A stretch of DNA of 9,952 nt from Glaciecola sp. UBA983 (GTDB lineage Bacteria; Pseudomonadota; Gammaproteobacteria; Enterobacterales; Alteromonadaceae). The notes beneath the pieces are model-generated. The model saw only the letters and a program-made list of their open reading frames with translations, made no database searches and had not been told where the DNA came from. The stretch covers positions 1 through 9,952 of the forward strand of contig DBBN01000067.1 of assembly GCA_002292215.1 (NCBI GenBank), given 5' to 3'. Both the position numbers and the translations under genes were made by a program. Position 1 is the stretch's first letter, and each line of letters opens with the position of its first letter. Below are positions 1 through 6,648 of this stretch, piece by piece.

Positions 1-1005
1 AACACGAATAGTGGCGGATAGCTTTCTACCGGGTTTTAAAATGGTCGTGTCTTGATCATTGATGGAGGCAGTTAGTTCATAATATTTAATGGGGTTACCG
101 CGTTTAATTTCTCTAGGGAAGGCCGCGACTGAGGATAATTCACCCGAAAAGGTTTTGTTGGGAAACGCATCTAGTTGAATATCGACATTTTGTCCGTTGG
201 CTAAATCAATCGCATCATCGGCTAAAACATACAAACGCGCTTGTAAATTTTCTAAGTTGGGAATTTCAGCAATCGGACTACCAGGAAAGACGGTATTACC
301 GACGGATGGTTTTTCGCCTCTGCGGTCTTTGACGTACACCAGTAATCCAGAGTATGGTGCCGTCACTTCTAGTTGTTTTAACGCACTGAGGTATTGTTGT
401 AACTTACTTTGGTGTCCTTGTTTTTTAATATCTAACACCGACATGGCCGAATCATGTTGTTCTAACACACTGGTTTCTTTCCAAGCTAAAAATGAATCTT
501 TGGCTTCTAAAAAATCACGATTTTGTAAGGTGTCGATAATATCTAATTGGCTATAAATCCGTAAATCGTCAATTGCAAACCGATCCACAAATGCAAACTC
601 TTCTTCAATAAAATTTTGTTCAGATTTGATATCTTGTTTTTCTTGAGTTTGCGACGCCTGAGAATTGATGATGTCTTGTTGCAGCTTACGTACCGCAAAT
701 TCTTCTTCATTTTTGTCACGAGTGATCCGCTCCGCATCAAACCTAGCGATGACATCACCTTCGTTAACGTGAGTGTTTTCATCTGCCAACCAAGCAAGCA
801 TCATAGGACGTCTTCCTGGAGCAATAATCTTCTGCGATTCGGCGGCTTCAATTTCGCCATTAGCATTGATTTCGATAGAAAAACGTTGAGTGTTGACTTC
901 ATAGGTTGGAATAGTACTTGGTTTGTCATCTCCACAACCCATTAAGAACAAGACGAATACACTAACACTAAGTAAAGTGGCGGAACGGGGTCTTAAATTA
1001 ACCAT
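1..1005 (-). CDS. HlyD/MacA-type periplasmic adaptor lipoprotein, 3' end outside window
   Basis: This frame is open for 335 codons from the ATG at 1005 to the left edge, so the C-terminus is missing. The N-terminus has basic residues R5 and R7, a hydrophobic stretch (about 11-22) and a lipobox L21-M22-G23-C24, so the mature protein should be lipidated at C24 and face the periplasm. Adaptor architecture follows: first half of a lipoyl/barrel-sandwich domain (about 56-92, with NEGDVIARFD), a charged helical hairpin (about 93-212), the returning lipoyl half (TAPYSGLL at 215-222, then PSVGNTVFPG), and a beta-barrel (about 255-335, with DAFPNKTFSGEL). Families with this fold bridge an inner-membrane pump and an outer-membrane channel. 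It is the third gene of the ATPase/tandem-adaptor operon, and its start overlaps the preceding stop as TAATG. The substrate is unknown. The family call is firm and the transporter type is inferred from the ATPase. Confidence 0.88.
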   Translation of the reverse strand, partial: MVNLRPRSATLLSVSVFVLFLMGCGDDKPSTIPTYEVNTQRFSIEINANGEIEAAESQKIIAPGRRPMMLAWLADENTHVNEGDVIARFDAERITRDKNEEEFAVRKLQQDIINSQASQTQEKQDIKSEQNFIEEEFAFVDRFAIDDLRIYSQLDIIDTLQNRDFLEAKDSFLAWKETSVLEQHDSAMSVLDIKKQGHQSKLQQYLSALKQLEVTAPYSGLLVYVKDRRGEKPSVGNTVFPGSPIAEIPNLENLQARLYVLADDAIDLANGQNVDIQLDAFPNKTFSGELSSVAAFPREIKRGNPIKYYELTASINDQDTTILKPGRKLSATIRV

Positions 1006-2930
1006 TAAAGCGCTCCTGATAATGCGGATAAATTGACGTTTGCTTGCATCCCAGGGCGCATGATCGACAGATCGAGATCATCCAGTGTCACCCATGCATC
1101 GAACACGACCTTTTGATTACGTTGTGATTTATTGCGATATGCTTGCCCTTTACTGGTGATTTTACCGGTAAAGATACGTTCAGGATACGCGTTGAGTACA
1201 ACATCAACAGCCTGTCCAATGCTCACTTTATTAGTATCTGATTCGTCAACTTCCATTTTTATTGCCAGATTATCTAATGAAGGGACATCCATTAATGAAT
1301 TACCCATAAAAACCGTGTCACCTACGGCGGGTCTATCTCCATCGCCATTGTCACGAAAAACAACAATACCGTCACTGGGGCTCGTAATAGTTAATTTGTT
1401 AATACTGTCTTTGATTTCATCCACACGCGTTTGTAAATTCATGATCCGTGCTTCTTGTACTTGTTGGTTAACAATGCGGCGTGTTTTATGTTCATCAAAC
1501 CGTTGTCGTGCTTGTGCTTTAAGCGCTTGCATAATGACAAAATCGGCTTCCTGTTTACGGCGCTCTACTTCAGAGCGTGATGAGACGGTAATTTCAACTT
1601 TACGCCGAGCTTTATCTTCATTCATTGACGCTTCTGCTAGGTCTAATTCCAGATCTTCTTGTGTTGCTGTGTCTTCTAAAATGAGTTTTTCGAGCTGTTT
1701 GCTTGCCGCGTCGAGTTCTGATTGACGAGTTAACATGCTAGTACGTAATTCTTGTCCATCAAATTTGACGAGCATATCGCCGGTTTTAACGATTTTATTT
1801 TCGGAAACTAAACGTTGAATTTTGTATTGCCACATACGTCGAATACTGGGTGGTCCAATCGTTACGGTTTGTAATGACATGAGCTCGGCTGGAACCGATA
1901 AGGCAATGTTTTTGGTAATCATACTTGGATTTGTTTTGGGGATGTTAATCGGTGCTTGTTCTTCGTTTTGTTCGTGTTGTTCATTTTGTACGATACGCAC
2001 ACTCATACCAGGAAATAAGGTGCGTTTGGGTGACGTGTCAAACTTAATAATGACCGGAAAATAGGTGGCATTACTCATTTGTGGTTTATTCTCGGCTTGA
2101 GTGCCAATTGACGACACCGTGCCTGTAAAGCTCTGTTCAGGAAATGCATCAAAGTGCAATGTGACTTGGTTACCTTGTGCTAAACGCAATGCGTCAATTT
2201 CATGGACAAAACTCTCAACTTGATAATCACTGGTTGCTTGTACATCTAAAATCGTCCAACTCGGCTGCACATTCATCCCTGAAGCCATTTTGGTTCCGTT
2301 CCAAGGATGATCTGCATAAGTGACGGGACCGGTATGTCTAGCGATAACATTGAGTTTGGTCAGTAAATTTTCATAGTACTGAATGTCATCTTGTTCTTTT
2401 AAAATATCGATATTTTTCTTTTCCAAACCTGAAGCACGCTGTTTTTCCGATTTTTTCAGTGCTTCTTCGGCTTTAATTTGTTCGAGCAGGGCGCGTTCTA
2501 ATACCATTTGGTTTTGCCCTTTTTGATAGTCACTCAGCGTATCGCTGTTCACTGAAACTTCTATTTGTGCTTTTTCGACTTGCATTTTGGCCACATTAAA
2601 TCGACCTTGGGCTTCAGTGAGTTCTTGTTGGAGTTGCATATCTAATTGCTTATATTCAAGCAATAAGCGCTCTAGTGTCTCTTGGCTTTGTTCTAAGCGA
2701 CTTTGTTCTGTCGCACCGTCAAAGACAACAACCAAATCACCTTGTTGCACGACTTTGCCTTCTTCTTCCATCCATTGTAATTGAATATTCCACGATGAAC
2801 CTCGCGGAGCAACAACCGTTTGTTTAGCGGATGAGGAGACTTTACCTGACAATATTAATGGATTCGCATAACTTAACGAGCTCATCAAGATTAAACCAAT
2901 GACTGAACTGAACATTAATACCGCTTTCAT
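1005..2930 (-). CDS. Double-module (tandem) HlyD/MacA-like periplasmic adaptor
   Basis: At 641 residues this is well above the roughly 350-420 usual for a MacA/HlyD-type adaptor. A signal peptide (about 1-22, ending SYA before NP) predicts a soluble periplasmic protein with no other membrane segment. Two adaptor units are visible. Unit 1 (about 24-315) has a lipoyl half with WNIQLQW and GDLVVVFDG (47-72), a helical hairpin (about 73-195), the returning lipoyl half (about 196-230) and a barrel with DAFPEQSFTGTV and FPGMSVRIV. Unit 2 (about 341-637) repeats this order: WQYKIQR and GDMLVKFDG (367-392), a helical hairpin (about 393-512), TSPSDGIVVF, then NAYPERIFTGKI and RPGMQANV. A Q/E/N-rich linker (about 317-337) separates them. 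The ATG overlaps the ATPase stop (ATGA) and the stop overlaps the next adaptor's ATG. Role: probable periplasmic conduit for an ABC exporter; the substrate cannot be read. Module boundaries are by eye. Confidence 0.87.
   Translation of the reverse strand: MKAVLMFSSVIGLILMSSLSYANPLILSGKVSSSAKQTVVAPRGSSWNIQLQWMEEEGKVVQQGDLVVVFDGATEQSRLEQSQETLERLLLEYKQLDMQLQQELTEAQGRFNVAKMQVEKAQIEVSVNSDTLSDYQKGQNQMVLERALLEQIKAEEALKKSEKQRASGLEKKNIDILKEQDDIQYYENLLTKLNVIARHTGPVTYADHPWNGTKMASGMNVQPSWTILDVQATSDYQVESFVHEIDALRLAQGNQVTLHFDAFPEQSFTGTVSSIGTQAENKPQMSNATYFPVIIKFDTSPKRTLFPGMSVRIVQNEQHEQNEEQAPINIPKTNPSMITKNIALSVPAELMSLQTVTIGPPSIRRMWQYKIQRLVSENKIVKTGDMLVKFDGQELRTSMLTRQSELDAASKQLEKLILEDTATQEDLELDLAEASMNEDKARRKVEITVSSRSEVERRKQEADFVIMQALKAQARQRFDEHKTRRIVNQQVQEARIMNLQTRVDEIKDSINKLTITSPSDGIVVFRDNGDGDRPAVGDTVFMGNSLMDVPSLDNLAIKMEVDESDTNKVSIGQAVDVVLNAYPERIFTGKITSKGQAYRNKSQRNQKVVFDAWVTLDDLDLSIMRPGMQANVNLSALSGAL
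1013..1018 (-). promoter_or_regulatory. Shine-Dalgarno CAGGAG for the lipoprotein adaptor
   Basis: On the minus strand CAGGAG lies 7 nt before the ATG at 1005, inside the last codons of the upstream adaptor gene. It confirms the start that overlaps the upstream stop (TAATG) and suggests reinitiation or translational coupling between the two adaptors. Confidence 0.7.
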
Positions 2931-3601
2931 ATCCCACTATCCTCGATGATTTTACCGTCTTTCATGCGGATTATGCGTTGTGCAAAATTAGCTATGTCTT
3001 GTTCATGGGTTACCATCACGATAGTTTGTCCTTGTTGATGCAGCTCTGTTAACAGAGCCATGATTTCATCGGAGGTTTTTGAGTCTAAGTTACCGGTAGG
3101 TTCATCCGCTAAAATGACACTGGGCTGATTGACTAAGGCACGAGCAATGGCGACTCGTTGACGTTGTCCTCCGGACATTTCATAAGGTCGATGGTGCTTG
3201 CGATGAGATAAACTAACACGTTCAATTAATGCCAGAGTGCGAGCCTGAGCTTCATCTTCAGATACATCACTGTAACGCAGAGGTAATTTAATATTGCCAA
3301 TGACATCAAGTTTAGGGAGCAAATGAAAGGTTTGAAAGATAAAGCCAATATATTTGTTTCGGATCTGAGATAACTGGTCATCATTTAATTGCGCGACGTT
3401 ATTGTTATCCAAGTGGTATTGGCCTGAAGTAGGCGTGTCAAGACAGCCTAAGACGTTCATCAGGGTTGATTTACCTGATCCTGAAGTGCCCATTATCGCG
3501 ACAAACTCGTTGCGCTTTATGTGCAATGATACATCATCAATGGCAGTGACGATTTCATCACCATTTTGAAATTGTTTGATTATATTTTGGAGTGTAATCA
3601 T
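2927..3601 (-). CDS. MacB/LolD-type ABC transporter ATP-binding protein
   Basis: This 224-residue stand-alone nucleotide-binding domain should power a separately encoded FtsX/MacB-type permease at the inner membrane. Visible motifs are the Walker A loop GTSGSGKST (38-46), Q-loop Q90 in FIFQTFHLLP, a signature written MSGGQ (142-146) where LSGGQ is usual, Walker B VILADE with D166 and E167, the D-loop NLD (171-173) and the switch histidine H199. The FQTFHLLP and ADEPTGNLD phrasing is typical of the MacB/LolD/FtsE group, which use ATP hydrolysis for mechanotransmission, exporting drugs, peptides or lipoproteins rather than importing solutes. It is the first gene of the operon, and its TGA overlaps the next ATG as ATGA. 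The adaptor genes downstream favour a MacAB-like exporter over LolCDE, which has no HlyD-type adaptor. The ribosome binding site is weak. Confidence 0.92.
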   Translation of the reverse strand: MITLQNIIKQFQNGDEIVTAIDDVSLHIKRNEFVAIMGTSGSGKSTLMNVLGCLDTPTSGQYHLDNNNVAQLNDDQLSQIRNKYIGFIFQTFHLLPKLDVIGNIKLPLRYSDVSEDEAQARTLALIERVSLSHRKHHRPYEMSGGQRQRVAIARALVNQPSVILADEPTGNLDSKTSDEIMALLTELHQQGQTIVMVTHEQDIANFAQRIIRMKDGKIIEDSGI

Positions 3602-3821
3602 TGCTCGATTTACTAACTTTATTTATTTGAACGTCTATAGTGCGGGATTGGTTGTGTTTGACTAAGCGACAAATTGTAATAGATTGTAAATGGCAGGATA
3701 CAACCTGTATTCTAATGCAAATAGATAGTGTTAAAGTATGATTATTGTAGCGTGTCGATATAACTATATTTGGACCCGGTATGACCTATTTATTTTTCAT
3801 TTACACGAGACAGGATCAAAC
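3602..3821. promoter_or_regulatory. Divergent promoter region between the export operon and the aldehyde reductase
   Basis: This 220-nt non-coding gap must hold start signals for both flanking units. On the plus strand, TTGTAA (3684-3689) with TATTCT (3708-3713) at 18-nt spacing is a possible weak promoter for the reductase. ATTGTAA occurs twice, 10 nt apart (3673-3679 and 3683-3689). On the minus strand, TATAGA (3635-3640 region) could be a -10 for the ABC operon but has no convincing -35. An inverted repeat covers the putative plus-strand -10. None of these boxes is strong, so the assignments are tentative. Confidence 0.35.
3698..3710. repeat. Short inverted repeat ATACA-ACC-TGTAT, possible operator
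   Basis: Five-base arms (3698-3702 and 3706-3710) around a 3-nt centre overlap the candidate -10 of the reductase promoter in the divergent gap. The position suits a repressor or activator site serving one or both units, but the arms are short and A/T-rich and no specific regulator can be named. Confidence 0.25.
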
Positions 3822-4832
3822 ATGATAAAAGCCTTTGCAGTTGAAAATGCGCAAGCAGAATTTACCCCAATCACCTATACAATGCCTGCAATAGGTGCGC
3901 ATCAAGTCGATATCGATGTGGCATATTGCGGTGTGTGTCACTCTGATATGTCGATGAAAAATAACGAATGGGGTATGACTCAGTATCCATTCGTTGGTGG
4001 ACATGAAGTAGCCGGAACGGTTAAAGCGGTTGGTGAGCATGTGACACATTTACACGTTGGCCAAGCGGTAGGTTTAGGTTGGCATAGTGATTATTGTCAC
4101 CAGTGTCATTCTTGTGATACTGGCGATCAAAATCTTTGTGCATCTGCTGAAGGAACCATTATCGGTCGTCATGGCGGATTTGCCCAAGTCGTGCGTGCGG
4201 ATGCAACGGCTGTTATAGCGTTACCTGCAGGTATGGATATGAAAATTGCAGGACCTTTGTTTTGTGGTGGAATAACGGTGTTCAATCCATTAGTGCAATT
4301 TGGGATCAAGCCCACCGATAAAGTTGCTGTTGTCGGTATTGGCGGGCTAGGGCACATGGCCTTACAATTTTTACGAGCTTGGGGCTGTGAAGTGACGGCA
4401 TTTAGTTCTTCTGACTCAAAAGCCAAAGAAGCCTATTGCCTAGGGGCGCATCATGTAATTAATTCAACCATACAAACAGAATTACAAGCTGCCACTGGTT
4501 CCTTTGATTTTATCATCTCAACCGTCAATGTCTCTTTGGATTGGAGTGCGTATTTGGCGACATTAAAGCCGAAAGGAAGATTACACTTTGTTGGTGCGAC
4601 GTTAGAACCTTTAAAAGTTGGCGTGTTTGATTTATTAGGTGGTCAAAAAAGCATTTCAAGTTCACCCGTTGGCGCACCCAATGTAATCAAAGAGATGTTA
4701 GATTTTGCGGTTCTGCATAACATTAAACCGCAAATAGAGATGTTTCCAATGTCTCGAATCAACGACGCTTTTGCGCATATGGAAAAAGGGAACGCGCGCT
4801 ACCGTATTGTTTTAGAAAACGACTGGGAATAA
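3822..4832 (+). CDS. ahr: NADPH-dependent aldehyde reductase, Ahr/YjgB-like zinc alcohol dehydrogenase
   Basis: Medium-chain zinc dehydrogenase of 336 residues, closely resembling E. coli Ahr (YjgB, about 339), which reduces aldehydes, including long-chain fatty aldehydes, to alcohols in the cytoplasm with NADPH. Catalytic zinc ligands fit C39 (GVCHSD), H61 with E62 (GHE) and C148 (LFCGG). The four structural zinc cysteines are C92, C95, C98 and C106. The Rossmann dinucleotide loop is GIGGLG (172-177), followed by TAFSSS. Ahr-like phrases include NEWGMTQYP, AGPLFCGGITVFNPL, TVNVSLDW, FPMSRINDA and a C-terminal ARYRIVLEND. I start at 3822: CAGGA lies 6 nt upstream and the protein then begins MIKAFAVENA like its family. 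An in-frame ATG at 3738 would add 28 unrelated residues. It stands alone, divergent from the exporter and convergent with htpX. Confidence 0.9.
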   Translation: MIKAFAVENAQAEFTPITYTMPAIGAHQVDIDVAYCGVCHSDMSMKNNEWGMTQYPFVGGHEVAGTVKAVGEHVTHLHVGQAVGLGWHSDYCHQCHSCDTGDQNLCASAEGTIIGRHGGFAQVVRADATAVIALPAGMDMKIAGPLFCGGITVFNPLVQFGIKPTDKVAVVGIGGLGHMALQFLRAWGCEVTAFSSSDSKAKEAYCLGAHHVINSTIQTELQAATGSFDFIISTVNVSLDWSAYLATLKPKGRLHFVGATLEPLKVGVFDLLGGQKSISSSPVGAPNVIKEMLDFAVLHNIKPQIEMFPMSRINDAFAHMEKGNARYRIVLENDWE

Positions 4833-4847
4833 ACGCATACTTTAATT

Positions 4848-4870
4848 AGCAGCCTCTTAACGAGGCTGTT
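4848..4870. terminator. Bidirectional hairpin terminator between ahr and htpX
   Basis: CAGCCTC (4850-4856) pairs with GAGGCTG (4862-4868) around the 5-nt loop TTAAC, and A-T plus G-T pairs can extend the stem. It lies 15 nt after the reductase stop, and the htpX stop codon sits in its loop, so it can serve both convergent genes. Flanks are A/T-rich, but neither side has a long uninterrupted T-run. Confidence 0.65.
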
Positions 4871-5732
4871 GTAAGGCTTTAATTCGATCATCTAACGGTG
4901 GATGACTAGAGAATAATGCTTTAATACTCCCGCCATTAATCGCCAATGCTGACATTTCTGTGGGTAAACCTTCATCATCGGGGTTTGTTTTTAAGCGTTG
5001 TAACGCCGCAATCATATTGCGATTACCCACTAGTTTTCCTGCACCTGCGTCAGCGCGATACTCTCGATAACGTGAAAACCACATCACGATAATTTGCGCT
5101 AAAATACCTAAGATAACTTGTGCGACAATTGACACAATCCAATAAGCGGGACCATGACCTCGTTCTACTTTAAATACCACACGGTCTACGATATGCCCGA
5201 TGATACGAGATAAGAAGACCACAAATGTATTGATGACACCTTGTAGTAGTGTCATTGTGACCATATCGCCATTTGCGACATGACTAATCTCATGTGCCAG
5301 TACCGCTTCAACCTCTGCTTTGCTCATGTGGCTTAATAGACCAGTGCTCACCGCGACGAGTGAGTTATTTCGATTCCATCCCGTGGCAAATGCATTGGGG
5401 CTGGTATGATCAAATATACCGACTTCTGGCATACCAATACCTGCTTGTTTTGCTTGACGTTTAACAGCATCGACCAACCAACGTTCATCACTATTTTGAG
5501 GTTGCGTAATGATATGGACATTCATACTACGTTTTGCCATAAACTTAGACATAAACAACGAAATGAGTGCACCGCTAAAACCAATAACGGCTGAATATAT
5601 CAACAATGCAGTGAGGTTAAGATCCACCCCATTTTCAGCCAACACGCCTTGTATGCCAAACAAACTAAATACGATCGAAATCAAAACCATAATAGCAATA
5701 TTGGTGATAATAAATAATCCAATGCGTAACAT
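4857..5732 (-). CDS. htpX: Membrane zinc metalloprotease HtpX
   Basis: HtpX is an inner-membrane M48 protease that degrades misfolded membrane proteins, overlapping in role with FtsH. The 291-residue product is close to the E. coli length of 293. Two N-terminal membrane segments (about 5-27 and 36-60) precede the conserved NAFATGWNRNNSLVAVSTGLL stretch and the zinc motif HEISH (H147, E148, H151). A further hydrophobic region follows, and the third zinc ligand is probably E224 in the REYRADAGAGKLVG block. The C-terminal SSHPPLDDRI box is also typical. I chose the ATG at 5732 because it gives the standard start MLRIGLFIITN, with AAGGA 10 nt upstream and AGAG nearer; a TTG at 5753 would add seven unrelated residues. 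It is monocistronic, with its own upstream gap before tRNA-Pro. In enterobacteria htpX is induced by Cpx and heat shock; I see no clear site here. Confidence 0.95.
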   Translation of the reverse strand: MLRIGLFIITNIAIMVLISIVFSLFGIQGVLAENGVDLNLTALLIYSAVIGFSGALISLFMSKFMAKRSMNVHIITQPQNSDERWLVDAVKRQAKQAGIGMPEVGIFDHTSPNAFATGWNRNNSLVAVSTGLLSHMSKAEVEAVLAHEISHVANGDMVTMTLLQGVINTFVVFLSRIIGHIVDRVVFKVERGHGPAYWIVSIVAQVILGILAQIIVMWFSRYREYRADAGAGKLVGNRNMIAALQRLKTNPDDEGLPTEMSALAINGGSIKALFSSHPPLDDRIKALQQPR

Positions 5733-5842
5733 ATCTCTGTAATCCTTAATCAAACAACCAATGCTTATTTAAGCACAAAAGCTAAAAATACAAGACTATA
5801 ATGAATAAAAAATCCTGAAGTATTGATAAATATATAAAAACA

Positions 5843-5871
5843 CTGGATTTATAAGCTGTAATCAATATAAT
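5843..5871 (+). promoter_or_regulatory. Probable tRNA-Pro promoter
   Basis: A perfect TATAAT (5866-5871) ends 13 nt before the mature tRNA 5' end, with a poor -35 (CTGGAT at 5843-5848, 17-nt spacing). The -10 is the strongest in the window and its placement fits a tRNA gene. Confidence 0.6.
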
Positions 5872-5884
5872 GCTCAACTTCGGT

Positions 5885-5961
<77 letters not shown>

Positions 5962-6100
5962 TTAATACTGAGCTATGGCATTAGTAAGCACTTCAAAATT
6001 TCTCACTACTATTTTTATGTAGCACCATTTAATTGTGGTTACCCACATTTCACTAAGCATAATTGCTAATTTATTTGTCTCAATCATTTGGGTTAACATC

Positions 6101-6128
6101 ATTTTTCCTTTCACACATTTGGAAAAAT
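6101..6128 (+). promoter_or_regulatory. Candidate RNA thermometer covering the Hsp20 Shine-Dalgarno
   Basis: ATTTTTCC (6101-6108) is perfectly complementary to GGAAAAAT (6121-6128), separated by a 12-nt loop. The 3' arm starts with the GGA that serves as the ribosome binding site of the hsp20 ATG at 6133. The 8-bp stem has only two G-C pairs, so it should block initiation at low temperature and open on warming. It is not a fourU motif or a recognised ROSE element; the role is inferred from its position and the gene it precedes. The rest of the 171-nt gap from 5962 holds a smaller TGTGG/CCACA hairpin (6034-6047) and no recognisable sigma-32 promoter. Confidence 0.5.
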
Positions 6129-6132
6129 AAAC

Positions 6133-6630
6133 ATGTCTATTACACCCAAAAAACAGCCAATAGAACCAACTAAACAAGCTAGTTTAATGCCCACTGATAT
6201 GTCATGGGATAATTTTGAAAAAATGTTCGATAACTTCAGAAGCCATTGGCCATTTCATGCCATGGTCGAGAAACCGTTTAAAACCACTGAATTAAACTTA
6301 AATCCCAATGTTGATGTTACAGAGGATGATATAGGTTATCAGGTCACTGCAGAGTTACCAGGTCTTGAGACTAAGGATATCAATTTAAATATTTCAGATA
6401 ATGTCTTGACCATAAGTGGAGAGAAAAAAATCGAAAAAGAAGATGATAAGAAAGGTGAATATCATCTTATGGAACGACAATATGGTTATTTTAAACGTAG
6501 CTTTTCGTTACCTCCTAAAGTTGATCAAGACAACATTAAAGCGGAGTTTAAAAAAGGAATACTGCACTTGACGTTACCTAAGTCTGAAAAATCCATCAAA
6601 AATCAACGAAAGATAGATATTGAGGGCTAA
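6133..6630 (+). CDS. Small heat-shock protein, Hsp20/alpha-crystallin family
   Basis: Cytoplasmic ATP-independent holdase of 165 residues that binds unfolding proteins and keeps them refoldable. A variable N-terminal arm (1-55, with WDNFEKMFDNFRSHWPF) precedes the alpha-crystallin domain (about 57-150). Family marks are NVDVTEDD, AELPGL (73-78), LTISGEK, ERQYGYFKRSFSLP (114-127) and the A-x-x-x-G-I-L signature around G142-I143-L144. The C-terminal tail carries an I-x-I anchor (I161-D162-I163) used in oligomer assembly. The start is at 6133, preceded by TTTGGAAAAA, and that site is buried in a hairpin. It is not an IbpA/IbpB-type sequence but resembles the longer bacterial Hsp20 group. It lies between tRNA-Pro and a convergent channel gene 18 nt downstream, with no hairpin terminator seen between them. 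Confidence 0.94.
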   Translation: MSITPKKQPIEPTKQASLMPTDMSWDNFEKMFDNFRSHWPFHAMVEKPFKTTELNLNPNVDVTEDDIGYQVTAELPGLETKDINLNISDNVLTISGEKKIEKEDDKKGEYHLMERQYGYFKRSFSLPPKVDQDNIKAEFKKGILHLTLPKSEKSIKNQRKIDIEG

Positions 6631-6648
6631 TCACCCAACTAACGTTTC

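Noticed and set aside
1132..1725. 197-residue plus-strand frame inside the tandem adaptor gene
   Set aside because: It is opposite a clear coding frame, is rich in Ser/Arg/Cys typical of antisense translation, and shows no domain.
2927..3601. ATPase as LolD of the lipoprotein-sorting system
   Set aside because: The motifs fit the wider MacB/LolD/FtsE group, but two adaptor genes follow directly, which LolCDE operons do not have.
3738..3821. In-frame upstream ATG that would lengthen the aldehyde reductase by 28 residues
   Set aside because: The extra residues do not resemble the family, and CAGGA sits 6 nt before the ATG at 3822, which gives the standard N-terminus.
5733..5753. TTG start extending HtpX by seven residues
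   Set aside because: HtpX proteins begin at the MLRI/MMRI position, and the AAGGA is placed for the ATG at 5732.
5962..6177. Minus-strand 71-residue frame across the hsp20 leader and start
   Set aside because: It overlaps the hsp20 start, has no recognisable domain and no ribosome binding site; it is better explained as antisense of a regulatory leader.
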